Assembly (NCBI GenBank): GCA_030653405.1
Contig: JAURZO010000107.1
Coordinates: 1-24,320 of the forward strand
Origin: Zwartia sp.
GTDB taxonomy: Bacteria; Pseudomonadota; Gammaproteobacteria; Burkholderiales; Burkholderiaceae_B
Reading direction: 5' to 3'
Length of the DNA: 24,320 bases
The notes below the pieces were generated by a model. That model had not been told where the DNA came from. It worked only from the letters and a program-made list of their open reading frames with translations, and made no database searches. Both the position numbers and the translations under genes were made by a program. Within the stretch, counting starts at the first letter, position 1. Each line of letters begins with the position of its first letter. Below are positions 7,363 through 15,020 of the stretch, one piece after another.

Positions 7363-8525
7363 ACGTTTAACTCCCGCGTCATTTCGCCCAGTGCAGGTAC
7401 TTTCCCGCCACCAATCAGTGGCGAGCAGAGAAACTTGAAGGGCGCCAACAAGACTTCAAAAGGACTGCCATTTTCTCTAAATGCGTCTACGAATAGTCCG
7501 CGATCTCGCTCGTGCTCGCCCTGACTCACCTCGAGTGGGGTTCTGTATTTACCAATAGGTACACCCAGCTTTTGTGCCTCACGCACAATGTCTTCAGCCT
7601 TGTGCAACACCATCCAAGCGCGAATATGCGTATTGATCTCGTCACCGCGACGACTGCGCTCCAGAGGATCTTGCAGAGCAGGCTCAAAGGCCCACGCTGG
7701 GTTGCCGAGTAACTCAACCAGAGAATTCCACTGCCGATCCTCCAGAGTCAATAGCTCGATATAACCGTCTGCTGTTTTAAAAACTCCGCCGTATCTGAAC
7801 TTTCGCGTCGCACGGTGCTCAACCGAACCATCACCCAGTCTTTGCACAGCGAAGGCGCCAACCAGTAGCATGGCATCCTGAACAGAGACATCGACATACT
7901 GCCCGCCAGATGTTGGAACACTCCATAACGCGGTCATTGCTGCCAGAGCGGCTGTCGCTCCACCCTGGTATCCCGCAAAATGACCATGGATTTTCAAGGG
8001 AGCACGATCGGGAAACAATTCATTAGATAAACCGTTGGGTAACAGGTAGCCTTCACCCGCCGCATGAAGCAAATTCATCTCTTCTGCGACCCAATCTGCC
8101 TTAGGTCCCACTGCGCCGAAGGGCAAAATACTGACATGCACAAGCTGCGGAAATCGCTTCTTAAGATTTTCAGGAGAGAGGCCCAATACCGGACGTTCAC
8201 GTACCGGCGTATCGTCGAGGAAAATGTCACAGTTACTTAACTGAGCGGCCAAAATCTCCCGCCCCTGCTCCGTACGCAAATCCGCCACAACACTTTGTTT
8301 GCCCACCGCCAGGTAAGCAAACAAGGCACTTTCACCAGATTCGTCAAACCACGGAGGAGAAAACCTCAGAGGACACCCTGTCGGCGACTCCAACATGATC
8401 ACCTCGGCGCCCAAGGTTGCCAACAATCGCCCTGCATAGGCACCGGCAACGCTTTCGCAATGCTCCAGCACGCGAATGCCAGCTAAAGGCGTACTAGGAG
8501 GTTTCAGCGCATCGTCAGACTGCAT
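7359..8525 (-). CDS. Family III CoA-transferase homologue lacking the catalytic Asp
   Basis: CaiB/BaiF-family protein, 388 residues. Fold motifs are present: PLAGIRVLEHCESVAGAYA, LGAEVIMLES and YLAVGKQSVVADL. Lined up by eye with the next gene's HAMDHSAGLHAAMATMAGL, the corresponding stretch is KIHGHFAGYQGGATAALAAM, which puts Ala184 (or Gly with a one-residue shift) where the catalytic aspartate should be; there is no Asp nearby. The later conserved segment survives as TSGGQYVDVSVQDA. It is probably a non-catalytic or CoA-binding partner of the adjacent catalytic subunit rather than a decayed gene, since the frame is full length and coupled by a 4-bp overlap. GGAG lies seven bases before the ATG; the MaoC gene ends 36 bases upstream. 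Confidence 0.87.
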   Translation of the reverse strand: MQSDDALKPPSTPLAGIRVLEHCESVAGAYAGRLLATLGAEVIMLESPTGCPLRFSPPWFDESGESALFAYLAVGKQSVVADLRTEQGREILAAQLSNCDIFLDDTPVRERPVLGLSPENLKKRFPQLVHVSILPFGAVGPKADWVAEEMNLLHAAGEGYLLPNGLSNELFPDRAPLKIHGHFAGYQGGATAALAAMTALWSVPTSGGQYVDVSVQDAMLLVGAFAVQRLGDGSVEHRATRKFRYGGVFKTADGYIELLTLEDRQWNSLVELLGNPAWAFEPALQDPLERSRRGDEINTHIRAWMVLHKAEDIVREAQKLGVPIGKYRTPLEVSQGEHERDRGLFVDAFRENGSPFEVLLAPFKFLCSPLIGGGKVPALGEMTRELNV

Positions 8526-8561
8526 AAATCTTCTCCGCTTCAGGTTGACCTTGAGGTGTGG

Positions 8562-9776
8562 CTAACGGATCAGCGGCAGATCAAGATTCACTCCAGAACC
8601 GTCAATAAACACGGGCAAATTGACATTACGTGAGGGCAAGGCGACCGTCGCAAAACCGGGCGTTGTCATTTCTCCACGCTGATTTTCTGCTGCGATTTCG
8701 ATATCAACGAGTCCCGTGTTGTCTTTCACATATTTGCGCACCACTTTACCTTTGCAGAAGGTGGTGTCACCCATAATATTGAAGCGACGCATTTCCGTGC
8801 GCACGCGTTTGATGACGCCCGCGTCCCCCATCCAATTTGTCACCAGCGAACACATCCATGATGAACGCTGCGGACCATAGTCATACGTGCCAGGCACACC
8901 GACTTCTTTAGCGACCGATTCACGATGATGGCCGATACCGGTGTACTCGACGCCTCCACCTGCTTCGGGGTTGCGGAAAAAATGTCCGGGATGCTTGACT
9001 GCGGCCTGCAAAACGACGCCATGCGTATGCCCGCGACCACAGCCCACCAAAAATCCCATCGTATCCATCAACGATAGCGGTCCGCGCGCGATGGTCGGGA
9101 GCTCCTCGCCTTCTTGCACATCTTCCCAGTAGCGCACGCTCGCGCCACGGATATTTTTAACCTCATCCAGCACGATTTGATCGATGCGATCGCGCTCTTC
9201 GTTGGTGTATTCGTGCTGGGTGATTTCTTTGTATTTCCCCGTGTCACGCGCTGCTTTACGCTCATGGCGCGTACAAGTCCCCAAGGCCTTTGCGACCAAC
9301 TCGCTGCGCTGGTTGTAGTAATACGCTTCAACGTATTGCATCACCAGGCGACCGGAGAACTTGCTCTCTTTTTCCTCAACGCCCAGAACTCTCTCTACGG
9401 CCGTGATTCGGTCACCAGGTCTGATGTGACGCATCAGCTCCCAATCGTTACCGGTATAAAAACCATGCACACCGGGCAGCCCCCATCGTGTGCGGCCGAG
9501 CCAACCATATGCCATCGGAAACATGGGATGACCCAGCATCGTGCCGTATCTCGTGGCATGTCCGTATCCCACATCACGATAGAGAGGATTGAGATCACCG
9601 ATTCCGTTACACCAGTTACGTAATGTGTCGGGCGTGGCATCTTGGAGATAAGGTCCCTCTGGTCGCAGGTGCAACCCAATCATTTTTCGTGCGTCTTCGA
9701 TCGCTTTGTCAGTGATACGACCCTCGGCGGGTGCGTCACCAACCCCTGCGTTCACCTGCGTTGACCCTTCACTCAT
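8562..9776 (-). CDS. MaoC-type double hot-dog acyl-CoA hydratase/dehydratase
   Basis: Predicted enoyl-CoA hydratase or hydroxyacyl-CoA dehydratase, 404 residues, in the long two-domain form (FAS1-like N-terminal hot-dog plus MaoC-like C-terminal hot-dog). The N-terminal domain covers about residues 25-180 and holds the hydratase-like segment GIGDLNPLYRD (Asp61), where the classical histidine of hydratase-2 is Tyr66; long-form relatives often have an aromatic residue there. The C-terminal domain, from about 215, contains YGPQRSSWMC and NWMGDAGVIKRV. A strong AGGAG lies eight bases before the ATG. It is first in a three-gene operon with the two CoA-transferases, so its substrate is probably the CoA ester they make. 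A -35/-10-like pair (TTGAAA, 16 bp, TACAAT) overlaps an AATGCATT site upstream. Confidence 0.87.
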   Translation of the reverse strand: MSEGSTQVNAGVGDAPAEGRITDKAIEDARKMIGLHLRPEGPYLQDATPDTLRNWCNGIGDLNPLYRDVGYGHATRYGTMLGHPMFPMAYGWLGRTRWGLPGVHGFYTGNDWELMRHIRPGDRITAVERVLGVEEKESKFSGRLVMQYVEAYYYNQRSELVAKALGTCTRHERKAARDTGKYKEITQHEYTNEERDRIDQIVLDEVKNIRGASVRYWEDVQEGEELPTIARGPLSLMDTMGFLVGCGRGHTHGVVLQAAVKHPGHFFRNPEAGGGVEYTGIGHHRESVAKEVGVPGTYDYGPQRSSWMCSLVTNWMGDAGVIKRVRTEMRRFNIMGDTTFCKGKVVRKYVKDNTGLVDIEIAAENQRGEMTTPGFATVALPSRNVNLPVFIDGSGVNLDLPLIR

Positions 9777-9817
9777 TGTCAGTGCTCCTGTTGTGCTTGA
9801 TTGATTCGTTACAATTT

Positions 9818-9825
9818 AATGCATT
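9818..9825 (-). promoter_or_regulatory. AATGCATT operator candidate, site A
   Basis: Palindrome AATGCATT, 42 bases upstream of the MaoC start. On the minus strand it reads TATACAATGCATTA and overlaps a good -10 (TACAAT) spaced 16 bp from TTGAAA, so a bound protein would block the promoter. It also lies within TACAAT-N7-ATTGTA (9810-9828). Confidence 0.6.
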
Positions 9826-9903
9826 GTATATAATCGAATTAGCATTTCAACAGAGGGTAAATACTGATTAATTAGCAAGTATTGGCCTGTTAGTGCTGTG
9901 TAG

Positions 9904-9911
9904 AATGCATT
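9904..9911 (+). promoter_or_regulatory. AATGCATT operator candidate, site B
   Basis: Second copy of the palindrome, 86 bp from site A in the same divergent spacer and about 24 bases upstream of the CoA-transferase ATG at 9936. Its plus-strand context TGTAGAATGCATTA matches sites A, C and D when oriented alike; TAGAAT could serve as a -10, though no good -35 is visible. Confidence 0.58.
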
Positions 9912-9935
9912 ATCTAGGTAAACAGTGAATAAATC

Positions 9936-11162
9936 ATGCATCAATTACCTCTGGCAGGCCGTCGAATTATTGAGTTGGGCTCGATGCTGGCTGCCCCCTT
10001 CGCCACCCACATCCTCTCTCAACTCGGTGCCGAGATCATCAAAGTGGAGCCCCCCGCCGGCGACCCCACACGCAAACTTGTTCGTGGAGGCCCAAGCGGC
10101 ACCTTCATTGCCTACAGCCATGGCAAACGAAGCATTTGCCTGGACCTATCCCTCGAGGGCGGTCGGGATGTGCTCTATCAGTTACTCAAATCAGCAGACG
10201 GCCTGGTCCACAATCTCGCACCCAAAGCCGCTACCAAACTCGGGGTCAGCCGTGAAGCTTGCGCAACAATTAATCCAAATCTAATTTATTGCCACATCAG
10301 AGGATATGGACCGGGCCCGCAGGAAAATGACTTAGCCTCCAACCCAGTCGCTGAGGCAGCGACTGGTGCCATGGAAAGTAATCGCATCAATGGCCGGCCA
10401 AGTCGCCTGGGTCCGTCTTATCACGATCAGTTTGCTGGCGCCTATGCGGTCATTGGCATGCTTGGCTCGTTTCTGCAGCGCGCCGAAAACCGCGAGCAAG
10501 AAACTCATGTCGAGATAGGACTGTATGAGACAGGACTACACATTGCCGCGCGCGACTTAGTCGGTGTGCAACTCAAAACGCAACTTCTCGGAAAGGCCGA
10601 GCGCGAGCCTAGTGGAGAGTTCAGCATGCCCGGCTATGGCGCCTATATGACACGGGATGAGAGGTGGATTTACCTGCTGATGTTGACCGACGCGCACTGG
10701 GCGAAATTCTGTGAAGCGTTACAACTGCCGGATACGGCAACCAAAGATTTCGGCACACTGAGGGAGAGAAAAAAAGCCCGGGAAACTGTCGAGGAGATCG
10801 TGCGTGAAGCGATGAGTCGCGTTGATTTCGATGAGGCAATGCAAAAGTTAAAAATCGCCGGAGTAGGCTCGACTGAGGTCTTACCACTAGAACGGGTGCT
10901 CGACGCCCCCCAAGCGCGTCAAGCCGGAACACTACGCGCAGTCAAATTCCGCGAACTTGACTTTGAAATTCCTGAGTTCCCTCAAAAGAACGACAACAGA
11001 AGCGGTCTCTACACACTTTCTCCGGCTGAAATCGGTCAGCATACGCGCGAGATTTTGCATGAGCTCGGTCTTGACGATCAAGTCTGTGACAAACTGATCG
11101 CCAGCGGAGCTGTGATCGAAGCGACACCTGGAAGTTTTAGCTGGGCACCTGTGCGCAAATAA
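9936..11162 (+). CDS. Family III CoA-transferase (CaiB/BaiF)
   Basis: CoA-transferase of 408 residues, divergent from the MaoC operon. The N-terminal PLAGRRIIELGSMLAAPF, LGAEIIKVEPPAGDP and HGKRSICLDLS are textbook family motifs. The catalytic aspartate fits Asp164 in SYHDQFAGAYA. The CoA-transferase small domain lies in the C-terminal half, with the late family segment LPLERVLDAPQARQAG. The ATG at 9936 is only weakly supported by a ribosome site (AGTGA), but it opens directly on the family N-terminus. It probably acts alone as a homodimer, unlike the coupled pair across the spacer. It converges on the dehydrogenase gene with six bases between the stop codons. Confidence 0.92.
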   Translation: MHQLPLAGRRIIELGSMLAAPFATHILSQLGAEIIKVEPPAGDPTRKLVRGGPSGTFIAYSHGKRSICLDLSLEGGRDVLYQLLKSADGLVHNLAPKAATKLGVSREACATINPNLIYCHIRGYGPGPQENDLASNPVAEAATGAMESNRINGRPSRLGPSYHDQFAGAYAVIGMLGSFLQRAENREQETHVEIGLYETGLHIAARDLVGVQLKTQLLGKAEREPSGEFSMPGYGAYMTRDERWIYLLMLTDAHWAKFCEALQLPDTATKDFGTLRERKKARETVEEIVREAMSRVDFDEAMQKLKIAGVGSTEVLPLERVLDAPQARQAGTLRAVKFRELDFEIPEFPQKNDNRSGLYTLSPAEIGQHTREILHELGLDDQVCDKLIASGAVIEATPGSFSWAPVRK

Positions 11163-11174
11163 ACGCACTTATTT
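11157..11174. terminator. Weak hairpin between convergent stop codons
   Basis: AAATAA (11157-11162) and TTATTT (11169-11174) are perfect inverted arms around a 6-base loop between the two convergent genes, with TTTT shortly after on the plus strand. The stem is all A-T and a competing GTGCG/CGCAC pairing overlaps it, so a bidirectional terminator is only a possibility. Confidence 0.3.
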
Positions 11175-12053
11175 CGTTTTGAAGGATACTCCGCCCCAAC
11201 TTTCCCAAAGTTTGGCAATCGACGCATAGTCCAGATTGGCCAAACCTTGCTGCATCGCGATTTCATACACGGTGTGCGAGGCCTGCATGGTGAATACAGG
11301 GACATGCAACTCCTGCGCCATCGCAAGTGCCAGCAAAGAATCCTTTCTTGCGTTGGCCGTCGACATACCTCCCTCATATTGACCGCGATAGGCGCGCTCT
11401 TTGAGTCGATGCGTGAGCGGACGCGTCAGACCTGAATCACTATTCATCAATTCATAGAAAACTTCCAGAGGGATATCGGATTTGGCAGCCATGGCCGCTG
11501 CCTCGAGCAACACCACCATCGTTGTGTGCGCCACGGCATTGTTAATCAGCTTGATGCGCATGCCGTTGCCGGCGGGTCCCATATAGAAGATCTTCTTTGA
11601 CACACTTTCGAGCATCGTACGGACGCGCGCGTAATCTCCCTCAGCGGCCCCCACTAAAAACGTTGTTTTCCCCTCGGCGAGATTATGGATGCCTCCAAGA
11701 ACAGCTGCATCCATCGCACTTGCGCCTCGTGACTGCGCAAACTCAAGTAACCATGTGACATCCTTGGGATCGACCGTACTGGTTTCGATCAAGAGCTTTC
11801 CTGTTAGGCTGATCGAAGACATGCTTTGCGCGACGGCGCGAGATGCCTCTGGCGTTGGGAGAGATAGAAAAATAATGTCGCAAGTTTTGACGAGCTCCTC
11901 TACTGAATCGCAGGGCTTGATGCCTGACTTTTCCGATTCCTGCATGCGAGCCGCTTTTTGGTCAAAACCAAATACCTCATACTGCCTGACTAAAGCCCCG
12001 GCGAGAGCAAGACCCGCATTGCCTAATCCAACCACCCCAATTGATTCGTTCAT
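11169..12053 (-). CDS. 3-hydroxyisobutyrate-dehydrogenase-family NAD(P)-dependent oxidoreductase
   Basis: Beta-hydroxyacid dehydrogenase of 294 residues, the normal family length. The N-terminal Rossmann motif GVVGLGNAGLALAGAL is at residues 6-21. The substrate-binding segment normally DAPVSGG appears as DAAVLGG (115-121), preceded by ETSTVDP. The catalytic lysine fits Lys168 in GNGMRIKLINN. The family oxidises 3-hydroxyisobutyrate, reduces tartronate semialdehyde or handles similar short hydroxy acids; the altered DAAVLGG argues for a less usual substrate. Last gene of the Bug-cupin-dehydrogenase operon, 50 bases after the cupin. The ribosome site is poor (GAGAG close to the ATG). A cytoplasmic oxidation step after CoA chemistry is the likely role. 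Confidence 0.9.
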   Translation of the reverse strand: MNESIGVVGLGNAGLALAGALVRQYEVFGFDQKAARMQESEKSGIKPCDSVEELVKTCDIIFLSLPTPEASRAVAQSMSSISLTGKLLIETSTVDPKDVTWLLEFAQSRGASAMDAAVLGGIHNLAEGKTTFLVGAAEGDYARVRTMLESVSKKIFYMGPAGNGMRIKLINNAVAHTTMVVLLEAAAMAAKSDIPLEVFYELMNSDSGLTRPLTHRLKERAYRGQYEGGMSTANARKDSLLALAMAQELHVPVFTMQASHTVYEIAMQQGLANLDYASIAKLWESWGGVSFKTK

Positions 12054-12070
12054 ACACTCTCGTCACATGT

Positions 12071-12088
12071 TGAGTCGAAATTGACTCA
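12071..12088 (-). repeat. Inverted repeat between the cupin and dehydrogenase genes
   Basis: TGAGTC and GACTCA flank the six bases GAAATT in the 50-bp spacer upstream of the dehydrogenase. The arms are perfect over six bases. It could be an internal operator or a weak mRNA structure; no T-run follows. Confidence 0.4.
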
Positions 12089-12103
12089 TGATGAATGCTC
12101 GCC

Positions 12104-12877
12104 TCACAACCTTTGACCGAACTGCAGCACCAGAAACTCCGCCCCGAGATCACCAGCCACCAGTGACACGGGGCCTGTTCCAGGCTCAGCAAAAAGTACC
12201 GTCCAGCCTTGAAAACTCTGATCGACCTCTTGATGGTCAAGCGTATTGAGCTGACCTTGCAAAACAATCACGTATTGACCACCCGTCTTTTCGGGACAAG
12301 TCTGGTCATAGACCTGTCTAGGCCCCAAGCGAACAATAGAGCCCGCTAAGCCATCCGCCAAAACATATTGCGTCTCATCAAAAAGTGACTCAACAACAGG
12401 TTGCTTTAAATGGGCAAGGACCGGCTCAGTACTTTTGATCACCGGTATTGTGAAATGGCGCTTGAGTGACGGGCGCAACCTTTCACGGTAGCCCTCTTTG
12501 TGCAAATAGATCGCACCCGGGTCCTTGCGCGGACGTAACGCAAAGTAGGACAGCCCATATTCACTCGCGGTGATAGGACCATACCCCGTATACGCATCCG
12601 TGTAATGCACAACCGTTGGCCTGATCCCGTCACTCGATCGACCCAGTTGGCCCTCACCTTCGAGGAACACCTGGAACTGCTCGACCTCGTGAAAATGGGG
12701 CTGAATCACTTCCTCAGGGGTCATCTCAATCAGAAACGCCTGCGGAGATGTCTTGTTCAAGTCGCCGCTCAACTCTTGCGCGATCAGGAAGTCGGTTCGC
12801 CAATGCTCCTCCCCTGTCCCTGATCGCACAAGCTTTCTGCCGCCGATTGCTTCTTGCTTCGTTTTGTAATGAATCAT
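12104..12877 (-). CDS. Cupin-domain protein
   Basis: Protein of 257 residues with one clear cupin. PHFHEVEQFQVFLEGEG at about residues 60-76 supplies the His-x-His...Glu metal ligands, and a second beta-barrel-like half with weaker conservation follows (VIVLQGQLNTLDHQEVDQ). No signal peptide. It sits 20 bases after the Bug receptor stop and 50 before the dehydrogenase, in one operon. Cupins of this size are dioxygenases, isomerases or decarboxylases, or just ligand-binding proteins; nothing here decides which. No good Shine-Dalgarno is visible before the ATG, so translation may depend on coupling to the receptor gene. Confidence 0.78.
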   Translation of the reverse strand: MIHYKTKQEAIGGRKLVRSGTGEEHWRTDFLIAQELSGDLNKTSPQAFLIEMTPEEVIQPHFHEVEQFQVFLEGEGQLGRSSDGIRPTVVHYTDAYTGYGPITASEYGLSYFALRPRKDPGAIYLHKEGYRERLRPSLKRHFTIPVIKSTEPVLAHLKQPVVESLFDETQYVLADGLAGSIVRLGPRQVYDQTCPEKTGGQYVIVLQGQLNTLDHQEVDQSFQGWTVLFAEPGTGPVSLVAGDLGAEFLVLQFGQRL

Positions 12878-12897
12878 GACCGAGGAACCCGAGATGA

Positions 12898-13875
12898 TTA
12901 CTGAACCTTAATATTGGCCTTCTTGATGATATCTTTGTACTCGGCGACCTGATCCTCAATGAACTGTATGGCCTCCTTGGGCGATCCGGCCACGACTTCC
13001 CCACCCGTTTTTAATATCTTGTCAACAAAATCAGGGGTCATCGCGACTTTTGATATAGCCTGATTCAGCTTATCCAGTATTGGCTTCGGGGTGCCTTTTG
13101 GTGCCAAGATGACGTAGAAAATTTGGCTCTGATAACCAGGCAATGTCTCAGCAATCGCTGGCATATTACTGAAGGCCTTTGTGCGCTTTGGGCCAGTGGT
13201 CGCGATCGCCTTGAGTTTGCCGGACTGAACCAGCGGCATTGCCGAGACAGCACTAGAAAAAACCATAGTCACATGCCCACCAATCAGATCCGTCAATGCG
13301 GGCCCCATTCCTTTATAGGGAACATGGCGGATATTTGTGCCGGCCTTGAGATTAAAAAATTCGCCACTCAGATGCGGTGAGCTCGCAATGCCACTGGAAC
13401 CATACGTCAACACCCCAGGCTGCTTTTTCGCAAGATCAATCAGCTCCTGAATGGTATTAGCAGGAAAATTGGGCGGCACAACGAGCAAAGCTGGTGTTGT
13501 TGCAATCAGTGAGACGCCTTCAAAGTCTTTGACGGCATCAAAGGGAAGTTGACGGATGCCCGGATTGATGACGTGACTACTTGTAGCCATTAACAAGGTG
13601 TAACCATCGGGAGCAGCTTTAGCCGCCTCCGAGGTGCCGATGATGGTTGAACCACCTGGTTTGTTATCCACAACCATTGGTTGGCCAAGGATCTCAGAGG
13701 CACCCGCAGCAAGCTGACGTGCCACGATATCCCCACCCCCGCCCGGTGCAAGCGGCACGATAAGCCGTATTGGCTTAACTGGATAATTCGCTTGAGCGTG
13801 TGCAACCGACCCAGCGCCCAACGCCAAGACTGTCGCCGTGAGCAACCCGTTTATGCAATTTTTGAAACCACCCAT
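12898..13875 (-). CDS. Bug/TctC-family periplasmic solute-binding receptor
   Basis: Second intact Bug receptor, 325 residues. The signal peptide is residues 1-28, ending SVAHAQA. Motifs: RLIVPLAPGGGGDIVARQLA, VDNKPGGSTIIGT, DGYTLLMATSS, HVPYKGMGPALTDLIGG, SGKLKAIATTG and LAPKGTPKPILDKLN. AAGGAG lies six bases before the ATG. It leads the operon with the cupin and the dehydrogenase. Its sequence is clearly different from the other receptor in the window, so the two probably bind different, possibly related, acids. The promoter region contains TTGATT, 18 bp, TATAAA on the minus strand overlapping an AATGCATT site. Confidence 0.95.
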   Translation of the reverse strand: MGGFKNCINGLLTATVLALGAGSVAHAQANYPVKPIRLIVPLAPGGGGDIVARQLAAGASEILGQPMVVDNKPGGSTIIGTSEAAKAAPDGYTLLMATSSHVINPGIRQLPFDAVKDFEGVSLIATTPALLVVPPNFPANTIQELIDLAKKQPGVLTYGSSGIASSPHLSGEFFNLKAGTNIRHVPYKGMGPALTDLIGGHVTMVFSSAVSAMPLVQSGKLKAIATTGPKRTKAFSNMPAIAETLPGYQSQIFYVILAPKGTPKPILDKLNQAISKVAMTPDFVDKILKTGGEVVAGSPKEAIQFIEDQVAEYKDIIKKANIKVQ

Positions 13876-13918
13876 TGTTGTCTCCTTTTATCTTTTTTAG
13901 GTCCTACCAGATCAATAT

Positions 13919-13926
13919 AATGCATT
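13919..13926 (-). promoter_or_regulatory. AATGCATT operator candidate, site C
   Basis: Third copy of the palindrome, 44 bases upstream of the second Bug receptor start, almost the same distance as site A from its gene. The minus strand reads TATAAAATGCATTA; the TATAAA at 13926-13931 pairs with TTGATT at 13950-13955 as a promoter with an 18-bp spacer. Confidence 0.6.
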
Positions 13927-13993
13927 TTATATATCTGCAACAGATACAAAATCAACGTTTTCTATCACTTTTATTTGTTTTTTGATTTTATAG

Positions 13994-14001
13994 AATGCAT
14001 T
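13994..14001 (+). promoter_or_regulatory. AATGCATT operator candidate, site D
   Basis: Fourth copy, 75 bp from site C and in the opposite orientation, mirroring the A/B pair. The plus-strand context is TATAGAATGCATTA. No gene starts downstream on this strand, so it is more likely an auxiliary operator than a promoter. Confidence 0.55.
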
Positions 14002-14069
14002 AATTGATGGGTAAAACTTAGTTTTAGTATTCTTGAGACTTCATGGGGAGTGTCTGTCACTGTATGTTC

Positions 14070-14102
14070 TTGCAAATCGGAGATTGAATCTCTGATTTGC
14101 AA
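14070..14102 (-). terminator. Strong stem-loop after the outer-membrane barrel gene
   Basis: Two 15-base arms (14070-14084 and 14088-14102) pair with a 3-base loop; a single position departs from perfect complementarity, and RNA from one strand would pair there as G-U. It begins 19 bases past the barrel gene's stop codon on the minus strand. Neither strand has a T-run right after the stem, so it is a terminator-like or mRNA-stabilising hairpin rather than a textbook intrinsic terminator. Confidence 0.6.
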
Positions 14103-14121
14103 AAAGCATCTCTAAATTTTT

Positions 14122-14883
14122 TTAAAACCGATAACCCAGACCAATCAGCGCAGTCACGGCACTCGATGCGGGATTTTGATTGATATTTGTGACCACCCTG
14201 TCGCCCCCGCTTTGCGTCACGGTCGACCCATTAAGCGACACTTTCGCGTACTGCATATAGTTGGCCTCGGCGAATACATACAAACCGCCATCGATCACTT
14301 TTCTATAGCCCAGTCCCAGGACATACCCACTCTGACTCCCACTCAACGCATACCCTGTCGACGAGTCCTGAGCAGGGCGTGAAAATTGAAGCTGCTGATT
14401 GGAGTAACCGACTTTCGCATACAGCAAGTCGGTCTGGGTCGCCGCATAACCGGCCGTCAAAAATAAATTCACACGGTCAGAGGCCTTGATTTGCTGCCCC
14501 ATAGCGGGCCTGGAACCAATAAAGGCTGGATTTCGCGCAGAAAACGGACTCGTTGTCTGAGACAAAAATGAATAATCGACACCCACACCTAGCAACCATT
14601 TTTCACTGACTGCAAAGTTGTAACCAACCCCCACAATCAAAGGCATACCAGAAGCCGTTTGATTACCGGCGACATTGGTGCCACGACTAATGAATTCGGG
14701 TGGGATGAAATTCTCGTAACGAGTAGTCGTATTTGTGAAGGAGTTCGACTCATACCCCGTTGCAAACTGGCCATAAAATCCAGCAAAGGGGTTCAGTTTG
14801 AGCCCGGGATTGGCAACCGAGGTCAACGGAAAGAGCGCAGTCACGCCAACAGCCAAACAAGCTGCAAAATTTAAATTTTTCAC
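14122..14883 (-). CDS. Outer-membrane beta-barrel protein (OmpA/OmpX-like porin fold)
   Basis: Predicted outer-membrane protein of 253 residues. I choose the GTG at 14883 because it starts a clean signal peptide (VKNLNFAACLAVGVTALFPL, cleaved after SVA) and has AGG ten bases upstream; an in-frame upstream start at 14949 would put 22 non-signal residues in front. The mature protein has alternating hydrophobic and aromatic strands such as PLIVGVGYNFAV, WLLGVGVDYSF and GYVLGLGYRKVIDGGLYVFAEANY. It ends GLGYRF, the terminal phenylalanine expected for BAM-inserted barrels. About eight strands are likely. Function unknown. It stands alone, with a strong hairpin after it. Confidence 0.83.
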   Translation of the reverse strand: MKNLNFAACLAVGVTALFPLTSVANPGLKLNPFAGFYGQFATGYESNSFTNTTTRYENFIPPEFISRGTNVAGNQTASGMPLIVGVGYNFAVSEKWLLGVGVDYSFLSQTTSPFSARNPAFIGSRPAMGQQIKASDRVNLFLTAGYAATQTDLLYAKVGYSNQQLQFSRPAQDSSTGYALSGSQSGYVLGLGYRKVIDGGLYVFAEANYMQYAKVSLNGSTVTQSGGDRVVTNINQNPASSAVTALIGLGYRF

Positions 14884-15020
14884 GAAACATTGACCTGTAA
14901 AAAGTATGAAAATGAGGTGGAAATTCTTATAGCATGCTCGTTGACTCATCGCCGTAAAAACAGTAGACGTAGAAATACTTGCTACAGTGTCGTCTACACA
15001 TTAGGCATAAGGGGAGCACC

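Noticed and set aside
9114..9623. Open frame of 169 codons on the plus strand inside the MaoC gene
   Set aside because: Antisense to a well-conserved hydratase; composition is that of a reverse-frame shadow.
14979..15020. Upstream TTG start for the UPF0149 gene
   Set aside because: The ATG at 15021 has an excellent ribosome site and the added residues look unlike the family.
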